A stretch of DNA of 64,000 nucleotides, taken from NCBI RefSeq assembly GCF_002775205.1, contig NC_036446.1:13392565-13456564 (forward strand), written 5' to 3'. Position 1 is the first letter of the stretch, and every line of letters begins with the position of its first letter. The notes below the pieces were generated by a model. The model saw nothing but the letters and a program-made list of their open reading frames with translations, did not search any database and was not told where the DNA came from. Of this stretch, positions 41,701-53,700 are shown piece after piece. Source of the stretch: Xiphophorus maculatus. Its lineage: Eukaryota > Chordata > Actinopteri > Cyprinodontiformes > Poeciliidae. The position numbers and the translations under genes are program-made.

Positions 41701-44700
41701 AACAAAGCATAATACATTTTTGAACAATTTTGCCATAGACTGTCTTTTAAAGTAATGAATAAATTCTATTTATTAAAATATAAACACCTTTTAATTACCC
41801 TTACATTTTATATAAATGACCAGTAATAATTTTGACAACCTAGTGTCACTACAAACTACTTTAAAGTGACCGGGCAGAAACACTTTTGTTCCTATAATTT
41901 TTAAATTAAACATGGCTACAACTCTGTGCTAAAACACTACAGGGTTACTAAAAGGTTGCTAAACTTAAACCTGTCAATTTAAAAAAGAAATCACTGCTCA
42001 AATATAACTAGATGAGACAAAATATGATAAGTGAACTCCACTGACTAAAACTCTTGATAAGATGTCAGTAAAACCAGTGAACACAGGAAAACGGATTCAG
42101 CCAACATTTATTTCACAGAGGGTTAAGTCACTGAAAGATGGCTTATAAGATGTTTGTAATTGTTCTGCTGGTTCAAAGGTCTCACATCCTTCCTTTGTAA
42201 AGTTTATTTTGACATCTTACATGTTAATTTAGGACAACTCAACCAGAGCACTTCAGACTGGGAGCATTTCCTCCTCCTCCAGGATCCCAGGCTTTGCTGG
42301 AATCATTGGATCATAAACTTGATAAAATTCCTGGCCACATACCAAGGATTGCTCTCACTCCAGGAAGCTCACTTGCCTTGTGTTATTCCTTTAAGAACAC
42401 TGCTTTCTATTTGACTAGCTGAAGGGGACAAGATCTAATGTTTGAAGCTGAAAAAATAAACTAATAACGCAATTAGAGATAGCAAAGTTCTCAGAAAGAA
42501 CCTCAGTTGCATTCAATATCTGGTGTGATCTTACCACAATAGGGTCTCTCTTAAAAACATTATCTCCACAGGAAGAAGCCATGATACAGGGAGACATAAC
42601 ACCTAACATTATGTTGCAGATCTGCTAACTGTTGAACAAACTCAATTAAGCTAAAAAAACATGTCAAAATATGTTATCAAAAGTGCTGCTGGTGCAGATT
42701 TCCACAGGCTGAATATTACTTATTCACCCAGTGTGTTTTTATTCTTCATTTCTGCATCTTAAACTGTGAACTGACTTCCAGAAACTACAATTATGACCCA
42801 CATTATCAAGTGGGGGGTTAGTTTAGTTGTTTTTCCATCTGCGTCTGGGCAGCTGTTCTGAGAACAAAGAAACAAAGGTTTTATCTCGGCGGATATGTTT
42901 TCTAAGAGGAAAGAGGCTTTCATATCAGAGGCATTGTTCCTGTCCATGCAGTTCTGCAGCTTCTACCAGTTTTGGATCTGACTGTTCTGGTGAATTACAG
43001 ACCTATCTCCAAACTGCCTTTTATTTCAAAAATTCTTGAGAAGGTTATCTATAATCAGCTAATGGCTTGTCTTAATGAACATAATATATTAGAGGTTTTT
43101 CAGTCTGGTTTTAAACCTTTTCACAGCACAGAGTCAGCTCTTTTAAAAGTTTTTAATGATATACGTTTAGCAACTGGTTCTGGTGACTGTTGTTTTGGTG
43201 CTGTTGGATTTATCAGCTGCTTTTGATACAGTTGATCATGGCATTTTACTTTCCCGTTTGGAACAGTGGGTGGGCATCAGTCACATAGCTCTGGATTGGT
43301 TTAAATCTTATTTGGCCAAGCGTACTTTCTGTGTCTGTCTTGATGCCCAGAGGTCCCCCTCTGCTCCACTGTCGTGTGGTGTCCCACAGGGCTCAGTTCT
43401 AAACCCACTTCTTTTCTTGTTGTACCTCCTTCCTCTATTTTTTTTTTTTTAAATATGGGATTGCTTTTCATTGTTATGCAGATGACACAGATATATTTAC
43501 CACTAAAGAACACAGACTCCACCTCTCTTCGGTCTCTATTTTTATGTCTGGAAGATTTGAAGGCCTGGGTGGCCCTAAATTTCTTGAAACTTAATGAAGA
43601 TAAGACAGAGGTAGTGATTTTTTGGCAGATCCACTGTAGATTCCCTAACCAATCTTGGCTCTTTGGCCCAGTATGTCAAACCGGTTATTACAAATTTAGG
43701 AGTTAATCCCAGCATTAAGAGGGATGCTGGTTTTAAGCTGGAAGCACACAGAGCCGTTGTAAAATCCAGCTTTTTCCACTTAAGGCAGCTAGCCAAAGTA
43801 AAACCTATTCTCTCCAGACAGCACTTCGAAACAGTGATCCATGCATTTGTGACCACACGGCTGGATTACTGTAATGCACTTTATATAGGAGTCAATGATT
43901 TATATATTTCCCAGCTTCAGAGGGTACAAAATGCTGCTGCACGTCTTTTAACAGGTACACGAAAATGTTACCATATTTCCCCTATTTCAGCTTCCTTACA
44001 CTGGTTGCCAGTACATTTTAGGATTCATTTTAAAATCCTTTTATTTGTTTTTAAAGCTCTTAATGGCCGTGCCCCTCCCTGTCTGTCTGAGATGTTACAT
44101 TCTTACACACCTAGGTCAGCTGATCAGCGGCTTCTGAAGGTACCAAAGACAAAGTGCAGCTCAGAGGGAACCGGGCTTTTCTGTGGCAGCTCCCAAGGTA
44201 TGGAATGATCTTCCTTTGGGCATAAGACAGGCCTCTTCACTTGTTGTTTTTAAGTCCCTTCTTAAGACCCATCTTTTTTCTGTGGCTTTTCTCACAATCT
44301 GAGAGGTTTCACCTTGTTTTATTGTGTCTTATATTAATATGTATTTTATATTCGATCTTTTCTATTTTATAATTGCGTTGTATTTTTTGATTGTGCATAG
44401 CACTTTGATCCTGTCGGTATATAAAGTGCTTCATAAGTAAAGTTGGTATGGTATGGTATGTCCACACAATAAAATCGAATACCTACAAAAATTCAAATTA
44501 AGCTCTCAGTCTTGATGATATGCACTAAATCAAATTTATTTTTACATTTTGGTATGTTGTGTCTTCCAGATTATATTTTGTTGGATAAATTGTATTTTTA
44601 GTAATTATCAAATATTCGTTGTATCATGTAGCCTTGTAGTAACATTTAGATAAAGTTTAAATATATGCTTTTTCTCTTTTTCCTCTATTCTAAGTAATGT

Positions 44701-47700
44701 CTCTGTGTGTTGAATAATTATGATTCCTTCCTGTGACTTCCTTGAAGATGCCATCAGCAAAGCCTGGGAGATAGCGGAGACAACAGAGTTTATTGCCCAG
44801 CAATAAACTCTGCTTTCCTGTGTGATATACAACTTGTTTTACTCAACGTCGGCCTGTGTCTGGTACCCGACTGAAGCAAGAAGGATTTAGATTGTAGATA
44901 ACATATGTCTAAATAGTAAAGGTCATTAGCGCTGCAGCCATGTGATAAATTGTTTTGTCCCTCCCTTTTAGAAGCTGCAAGCGCCCAGTGTAAGAGGGTC
45001 CCCTAAAAAAGCAATAAAATAGAGGGAGCGGGAGATATGTTTCCAGAGTAGTTTGGAGATTTGTAACTGGAAACATCTCTCTGTCTGCTCTCCTCGCGAG
45101 TATAAAAGAATCTAACTCTCTTTGTCTTTCTTGTGTTTGTTTAAATTGTCTCTAATAGGTATTTAGACCTGACATTATTTTGGTCCTTCGATTGCCGGTC
45201 GCCAATACACCGGAGGGATTCCGGCGGGTCTGGTCGACTCCAGTGCAAGACCGTGCGCACGGCAAGTTTCCTAGTGGAAGCTTATGAGGTCCTGTTCAAG
45301 GGCTGGCTCTCGACCTGCCTGCTGGGATCTGACGGTTGACGGTGCTCCAGCGAAAGACAACGGGGGTGAGTGGATTCTTGTTTAAAAGTGTGGCGAATGA
45401 CTGAGGGTCATTGCGCGAATTAGAAAACCCTGTAAATTCTAGACTCTAACAGGTAAAAATAGGACACTGAATCCGTGAAGGGCGTCCGAAGTCCTTACGT
45501 AAAAATTTCGTGGAAAAGGCGCACGGAGCCTAGTATAAACCTGCTGTAAAATTTCGTGGATTAGGAAATGTCAAATTAAAATAATAAAAATTTAATCAAC
45601 AATAAAATTCTTTCAATCAGGCACTAAAATTGTAATTGGAACGGATGGCGGAGTCCGGTGAAGCAGGCGCTTAAATTCCGCAACAAAACGTGTGCTTGTG
45701 TGTGTGCTTGGAGATATAAATACCACTTGGTGTTTTATCTCATATAAAGCAGTAGGGTTGTAACCAGCAAACCTGTCTTGGATGCAGAGGTAAGAACCTC
45801 CCACTCGAACGAGTTGAAGCGGGGGTTACCACTACAGGTATTTTTAATTGCTGGCCTACTGGAAAGATCTCCAGTTATTAGGATTCCCTAGGAGTCGAAA
45901 AACTGGACCAAATTTTATAAAAACGCAGATTTTTTATAAAAAAAAAAAAAAAAAATGGGGAAGAGTATCAGTAAAACTAAGCCGACAGCCAGTTTAAAAT
46001 CAAATGACTGGAAATATGTTGAAGATCGGGATCCGCATAAAATAAAACATTTAGATAAATGGATAACAAACTATAACTTTGACGGCCGTCTAAACTCACA
46101 AAAACTAACAGTACTGCAAGATAAAATAAAACAAAAAGCAAATTCAAACCAAAAGAAAATGCGTAAAGAAGGCTATGAGGATGTAAAATTTTGGTTAGAA
46201 TTAGCACAAAACAGAGAAGCGGGGGAAAAGAGATCAAAAAACCTGCTGTTTTATAGACGGGAGGATGATGAGACGGGGCCTAGAGGTGTGAAAAGGCAGG
46301 CAGCGGAGCAGCACGCAGCAGGAGGGGGAGGGGAAGTAGCTGAAGTTAACAGATATCAAAATAACAAAACAGAAGGGGAGAAACAAATAGTACAAAATAC
46401 AAAACTATACCCCGACTTGCCTTCACCACCACAATATGAAGAGAAAGGTAGTGAGGGACCTATCACTAGATCACAAAAAGTAAACTTTAAATGGTCTAAG
46501 AATTGGGGGGAAGCTTTAGTGCAGGGAGCTACAGCTCCCACTGAGCCTAATCGCCCTCCTCCTTGTTGCCCTTCAGAAGAGCCAAATAATCAGCCACACA
46601 CAACTGGCCTTTATCCTATGATTCAAGTAGCAAATCCGAATGCAGGAGAAGATGGAGCAGCGCCCACGATTCTAGTATATAGAACGTGGACCCTGGAGGA
46701 TATAAAAAAGGCGCTAGAAGGGATCACACCTCTTAAAGAGGATGTGAACCGCTTTGTTGAGGACATGAATAACATACGTGAATCTTATCATTTAAATGGA
46801 AATGAGGTTCAACAGGCTTGGATGACTGCTCTAGGCAGTGACTGGCATCATGTTCGAGGAGACTGGACCCCATTGTTAGCAGGGAACCCTCCTCAAGTTC
46901 TTGCACACAATAGTAATGAATTAACAAACAGAGTTAATGCTTTAGCAGCAAGGACAGTTCAAAGATATCAACGCAGAGCAAACTACACTGAGATAAGTAG
47001 AGTCAAACAGAAGGAGGAAGAATCGTTTGATGAATATAGCCTGAGAATGACAAAAGTATTTAAAACACACAGTGGGTTAGTGGAAAATAATGATGAAAAT
47101 GGTCCATATAAGCAACAGCTAAAAAATGCATTACATGCAGGGTCAAAAGATGCGATTAGAGCGTGGGTAGCTAAACATTACATAGGATTGGGCACTGGTA
47201 CTTTAGACGAATACATTAACCATGCTATACACGCAGAAAAGGTCTCAAAAGAAAAGAAAAAGGTTTCAGGAGCCTTTTTCCAAGATGAGGAGCAAATATT
47301 TTATCAAGAAAGGAGAGGCAGAGGAAGCTTCAGGGGTAGAAGTCAAAACCCCAGAGGACAGAGAGGGAGAATGGGAAGAGCAAACTACAGACAAAATAAT
47401 TACAGACAAAATAATTTCAAACAAAATGATTTAGGATGTTGGTGTTGTGGGAAGGAAGGACACATAGCCAGACATTGCCCAGAAAAATACATAGATCAGT
47501 CAGCATGACTAGAATCAGAAAGTTTAAAGAGTGAAGAAGTCCAATTAAATCTACAGGATTTATTATCTATGGATAGTGTAAGACCAGAAATAACTCTTTT
47601 CATAAATGGTAAACCTGTAGTTTTCCTTTGTGACACTGGTGCATGTAGAACAACGTGCAGAGAAAACATTACTGGGGTAAAGATTAGTGGGGAAACTGTC

Positions 47701-50700
47701 GTCGTGAGGTCAGCTGGGGGAAAATTAACGCAAGTCAATGAATCAGAGCCAGTCTGGCTTAGAGATCCACAGGGACAAGCTTGCCAGTTGTCCATTTTGT
47801 TGCTCCCAGAATGCCCAGTAAACTTATTAGGCAGAGATGGCCTTATACAGCTAGGTTTAGCTTTGATTCCAACCACTGATGGGCACATAGCAGTTAAAAG
47901 GCAGTCAGAAATGAAAAAGGGAGATTTCTTTGTTGTTAAGGGCAATGGAAATCCACACTATTGTTATACACTAGAAGTGCCCTGTAGACCCCCACATAAC
48001 TTTGCTCAGGCACTCCTGACAGAGGGAGATAAAGCCATCTCTGCCCTACAGGATCAAATGCCTCCTGACAATTTACACATAACTCTTTGGTTCAGGAATA
48101 CGGCTGGGCCTGACAAGATTTATGAAGACAGGCTCAACAAGGTCACTCCAGCTAAAATTACAGTGACCTATCTGTATACAGATACAAAACACACAGCCGT
48201 TGCAGCTGTTGCTCTTCCTGATGATTTAAAATCTTTAGACAGAACGCAGACCTCCCCGCATGTCTCTCTGTTTAAACAAAGAAATGAGCAGTGGAATCAA
48301 TTAGGTAATCTTGTTGAGGAAGGAGAAGCAGCTACCGATTGGGTAACTACTTCCTCAAACATAGAAACTAGTGCTTCCACTGGGTTAACTAGAAAAGCAT
48401 TGTTCTGGACAACATGGGTGCAAAAGGGACAACATTTGTACTCCAAACAAAACTGACAAATGTTTCTTACAGAAGAAGAGGAAGTCCTTTTAAAAGACGT
48501 TCCTGATAAATTATGGTCAAAGGGGCCCACAGATGTGGGTCTTGTCAAGGAAGCTTTGCCAGTACAAATTAGACCCAAAACAGAGTTTAGACCAAAAGTT
48601 AAGCAATATCCTTTAAAAGCAGATGCACAGGAGGGTATAAAGCCAGTAATTAAAGATCTTATTGAGGCAGGAGTCATAGTGCAGTGTGAAAATTCTCCAT
48701 GTAACACTCCTATTTTTCCTGTTAAAAAACAACCACCTTCTGTTGGATGGCGCATGGTTCAAGATTTACAAGCAGTAAACAATGCCGTCATTCAAAGGGC
48801 GCCGTGTGTACCTGATCCATATACATTGTTAAACTCTCTTAGATCAGATGCAAAAATATTTACTGTTGTAGATATCAGTAATGCCTTCTTCTCAATACCA
48901 GTTGATAAGGAGAGTCAATTTTGGTTTGCATTTACTTTTGAAGGGAACAGGTACACATATACCAGGTTGCCCCAGGGCTACTGTGAGAGCCCTACAATTT
49001 ATTCTCAAGTGATGAGTGCCAGTATGTCAACATTTCAACCTCCAGGAGGGAGCCAAGTCTTGTTGTATGTAGATGATGTTTTATTAGCATCTCCAAACAT
49101 GGAAATCTGTAAACAAGACACTTTAGCACTTCTAAAACATCTAGCTGAGGAAGGTCATAAGGTCAATAAAAATAAACTCCAACTGTGTAAAGAACAAGTA
49201 AAATATTTGGGTCATAATTTAAGTGCAGGAGGGCGGACCATAATGGAGGATAGAAAAATAACGATTCTCCAAGCACCTAAACCACAAACAAAAAAACAGA
49301 TGATGTCTTTTCTAGGATTAACTAACTATTGTCGAAACTGGGTGCCTAACTATGCAGAAATTGTGGCCCCTTTAAGCAAATTAATGTATGAAAAAGATCT
49401 GAAAATGTCTTCCTCTTTGGAATGGACAGAGGCAGCAGAGACAGCACTAAGTGAAATAAAGCAGGCCCTAGTGTCAAGTGCTGCGCTCGCCTTACCAGAC
49501 TATAAAAAACATTTTTTCCAGATGGTGGATTGCAAAGGTCAGTATATGACCTCGGTGCTAGTTCAGCAACATGGTGATAAAATGAGACCAATAGCATATT
49601 TTTCTTCCAAACTTGATAGTGTGGCGTGCGCCCAGCCTCCCTGTGTGAGAGCAGTGATTGCTGCTTCTATGGCAGTAGAAGTTAGTGCTCCTATAGTACT
49701 GTTTCATCCGTTAACATTAAGAGTACCACATGCAGTTTCAGCACTATTATTACAAACAAATATGATTTTTTTATCGCCTGCGAGGCATCTCTCTTGTATG
49801 AGTACATTATTATCACAACCTAATCTAACTATTGAAAGATGCACAATTTTAAATCCTGCAACTTTGTTACCTCTTCCAGATGATGGTACAAAGCATGATT
49901 GTCAGGAAATGGCAGAACAAAATGCAAAGAGTAGAAATGATTTAAAAGATCTACCATTAGGTCACGGTGAAATACTTTTTGTTGATGGTTCCTCAAAGAA
50001 AAATGTACAAGGGATAACTCAAACTGGTTATGCAGTAGTGACTGAAAAACTAGTGTTAAAAGCTGAAAAACTTCCCTCGCATTATTCAGCTCAGGCTGCA
50101 GAATTGATAGCGCTAACTACCGCTTGTAAACTAATGAAAGATAAGGAAGTGACGGTTTACACCGATAGTCAATATGCGTTTGCAACAGTACACACGTTTG
50201 CACAATACTGGAAAAATAGGGGTATGATAACTTCTACAGGAAAACCAGTAACTCATGCAGACTTATTAAAAGATTTGCTACAAGCTGTGCAGCTACCAAA
50301 ACAACTAGCAATCTGTAAATGTGCTGCACACACCACAGGGAAAGATAAAGTGTCTCTAGGGAACGCCTTTGCTGATGAGATGGCAAAAAAAGCAGCGGAG
50401 GGGCAAATAAAGGTCTTACATATGGAAGAAAAATCAAACATATGACAAAAGATCCTAAAAGACATGCAACATTTAAGTCCTGACAAAGAAAAAGATCTTT
50501 GGATTAAAAATGGAGCAAAAATAGAAGATCAAATCTATAAGTGACCTGCAAATAAGCCTATCTTGCCAAAAAACTTGTATAGGTGGGCTGCAATATTGAG
50601 CCATGGCGTTTCGCATGTCTCAACTGGAGGGATGATAGGGCAGGTGCATCAATATTACAAAACTTATGGATTTATTTCTTTTTCAAAAACTTTTTGTAGA

Positions 50701-53700
50701 GCTTGTTTAATTTGTGCGAAACACAACTCTCAGGGAAATTTAAGACCGCGCAGAGGACGATTTCCTAATCCGCAATATCCATTTCAAACAATACATATGG
50801 ATTTCATAGAATTAAATAAAAGTGAAGGGAAAAAGTACTGTTTAGTAATAATTGATGCTTTCTCTAAATGGATTGAACTCTTTCCCACGAAAAATCCAGA
50901 TGCTTTAACAGTAGCAAAAGCACTTTGTAAAGATATCATTCCTAGATATGGGATTCCTGAAAAAATATATAGTGATAATGGAACTCATTTTGTAAACCAA
51001 ATTATAAAAAAAATAGGAACCATGTTTCACATGGATTTAAAAAATCACTGTGCTTATCACCCTCAGAGTGCCGGATTGATTGAAAGGATGAATTCGACAA
51101 TTAAAACTAGACTAAAAAAGTGCATTGAAGAAACTGGTAGGCCCTGGACGCAGTGTTTAGATTTGGTAAAATTATACATTAACATTACAAGCACATCAGG
51201 GCTTACACCGTTTGAAACTCTATTTGGAAGACCGTATAGACTGCCACAGTTTAAAAATCAATGGGAAATAGACGATGAAGCTAATTTAGCTGATTATATG
51301 AGAGCCATGTTAGAAAAACAAAAAGAAAAACAAACTGAAGATCACTCTTCTGTGTCTCAGCAGGAAAATCTCTTAGTGGAACCAGGAGATTGGGTGCTCA
51401 TAAAAAGCATTAAGAAGAAGCACTGGTACTCTCCGAAGTGGGAAGGGCCGTACCAAGTTTTGTTGACAACGCCTACAGCTGTGAAAATAGCAGAGAGATC
51501 AACTTGGGTACATTTAGTACATTGCAAAAAGGTCATTTCATTTTAAAAAGTAGCTAAAAGAAGACAAGCTTGAGACGCTCACTGACCTGCAGCGGAAAAG
51601 CCCAGGTAAACAGGGGGCTAAACTGAATAGAGGTTTGGTCGTTTGAAACTGGTGAAGATTGTCCACAACCCTGCAGTGTTTTTAGGAGCTGAACAAGTTT
51701 GCAATCTTAGCAAAATGACAAATAAATGTATTGTTTTTGTTTTTATTGTTTTTGGTTTTTTGTTGTGTTTTCATGTGGAGAAACTTTATGCAAGAAAGAA
51801 CTCTTGTAGCACTACTCATGGAATGAGAGTAGGGATTCAAGTGTGTATTCCACCTCGTTCTAATACTATTGTTTCAGTCTCCTGGGCAGGTTTAACATCA
51901 GCAAAAAAGAACAAAGGGATAAATTACAGGGACAATACTTGGTATATGACAAATGATATCTCTAATACCGGTTGGAAAACTTTAGTAGCTGACGAGGGTA
52001 ATAGATGGACAAAGACTTGGGGTACTACAACTTATGCACAATATCACAAAAAACTACTGACTATTTCACGCACAGATGAAGGAGTACAGATAGTTATAAA
52101 CACGATTAAACATCCTTTAATTCCTCCTAGTTTTCAAGAAAAAGCAGATACAACATGTTGGGGATTTTATTTATGGGCTCACACATCAGGGGCTGATCCA
52201 AAATTTTTAATAATCTTTTGTGAAGAATCTAAGGAAGAAGGGGGAAGTGATACTTCTCCATGGACAATAGGGGTAAAAGTGAAAGAGGTAAAAACTGTTG
52301 ATGACTGGTTCAGGGTTGCCACAGGTGTGTCAGGTAATAATAATAACTGGTTGTTAATGGTAGAACAAGCTGCAAAAATGACTAAAAAAGATTGTGTAGT
52401 CTGTATGGAACCACGGCCTCTACTTCGTGTGACTCCAGCGATAATCACAAAACAATGTTTGTTAGAAGTAATGACTAAAACAAATCTAAAAGGCACCTGT
52501 GTGATTTATGATGCAATATTTCCCCTCGCTGCAGCAGATGAAAAGAAACCTTTATTTTCTAAGAAAATAGCTCCAGCTAACTTCACATGTGTAAATATAA
52601 CGGGAACTGGGAAAAGAATAGGGAATCTTACTAAAACTATGTGTACTACTGTAATTACTGTAAACGATGACTTTAACCCTATTTCTCGTGCAGATGTCTG
52701 GTGGTGGTGCGGTGATGACAGACTCTTTGATAGATTACCTCGAAAAGTAACAGGTTTTTGTGCATTAATTTCTCTGTTATTACCTGTATCTGTATATCCT
52801 ACATCTGTTGAAGATTTAATGCTCTCTTTGTCTAGTGTTTTATTTCAGAAGAGGCAACACTTACAGAAACGTGAAGTGACATGGAAAAATACAGATATTG
52901 ATCCGACATACATCGATGCCATCGGAGTCCCTCGTGGAGTGCCTGATGAATATAAATTAGTTGATCAGGTCGGGGCTGGTTTTGAATCTACAATTTGTTG
53001 GTGGTGCACGATTAACAAAAACGTAGACAGAATAAATTACATCCATTACAATGTGCAAAGACTGGGAAATTGGACACAGGCTGGTTTCGAGGCAGTGCAT
53101 GAACAGCTGGCTGCTACTTCACTGATGGCTTTCCAGAACCGTATAGCTCTTGACATGTTGCTGGCTGAGAAAGGAGGGGTGTGCATGATTTTTGGAGAAA
53201 AATGTTGCACATTTTTACCAAACAATACAGCAGCTGATGGAAGCTTAACGAAGGCCATTACAGGGCTTCGAACCCTTAACGGCAAAATGAAGGAACACTC
53301 TGGAGTGGATACTTCCATGTGGGATGCATGGATGGATGCCTTTGGGAAGTATAGAAACCTTGTGTCCTCTGTCTTAGTATCAATTGCAGTTTTTGCTGCT
53401 ATTTTGACTTTGTGTGGATGTTGTTTTGTTCCGTGCCTGCGTTCTTTGTTTAACCGTCTCATTACCACAGCGATTTCACCCATGGAGGACCAGATGGCAC
53501 AGATGTATCCTTTATTAGAGAAAAAATCTGATGTTGACAAAGAATACTCTGATGATGACTCTTCTGACAGGTATCCAGATCCTGACTTTTGGACTGGGTA
53601 TAACCCCTGAGTGTAAAAATGTTTGCTTTCCAAAAAATGAACTCCCAGCTGAAAATCATTTGAAGTGGCTGCTCTTGGAGGGATAAGAGATGTGGAACAA

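Noticed and set aside
43663-44208. A 181-residue frame as an independent gene
   Set aside because: It is the C-terminal part of the L2-like reverse transcriptase and is out of frame with the rest of the element.
48454-50544. UGA codons read as selenocysteine
   Set aside because: They lie in linkers, no SECIS-like element was evident, and redox motifs are absent around them. Readthrough or simple mutation fits better.
50563-50565. An independent integrase start codon at 50563
   Set aside because: The codon is TTG. Integrase is made from a polyprotein, so this is only a frame boundary after the UGA.
45955-51546. APOBEC-type G-to-A hypermutation as the source of the UGA codons
   Set aside because: Editing of TGG normally hits GG contexts and would also give TAG. 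All four stops are TGA followed by C, with no accompanying G-to-A excess noticed and no UAG.
51643-51714. A longer Env starting at 51643
   Set aside because: That position is TTG. The first ATG, followed at once by a signal peptide, is at 51715.
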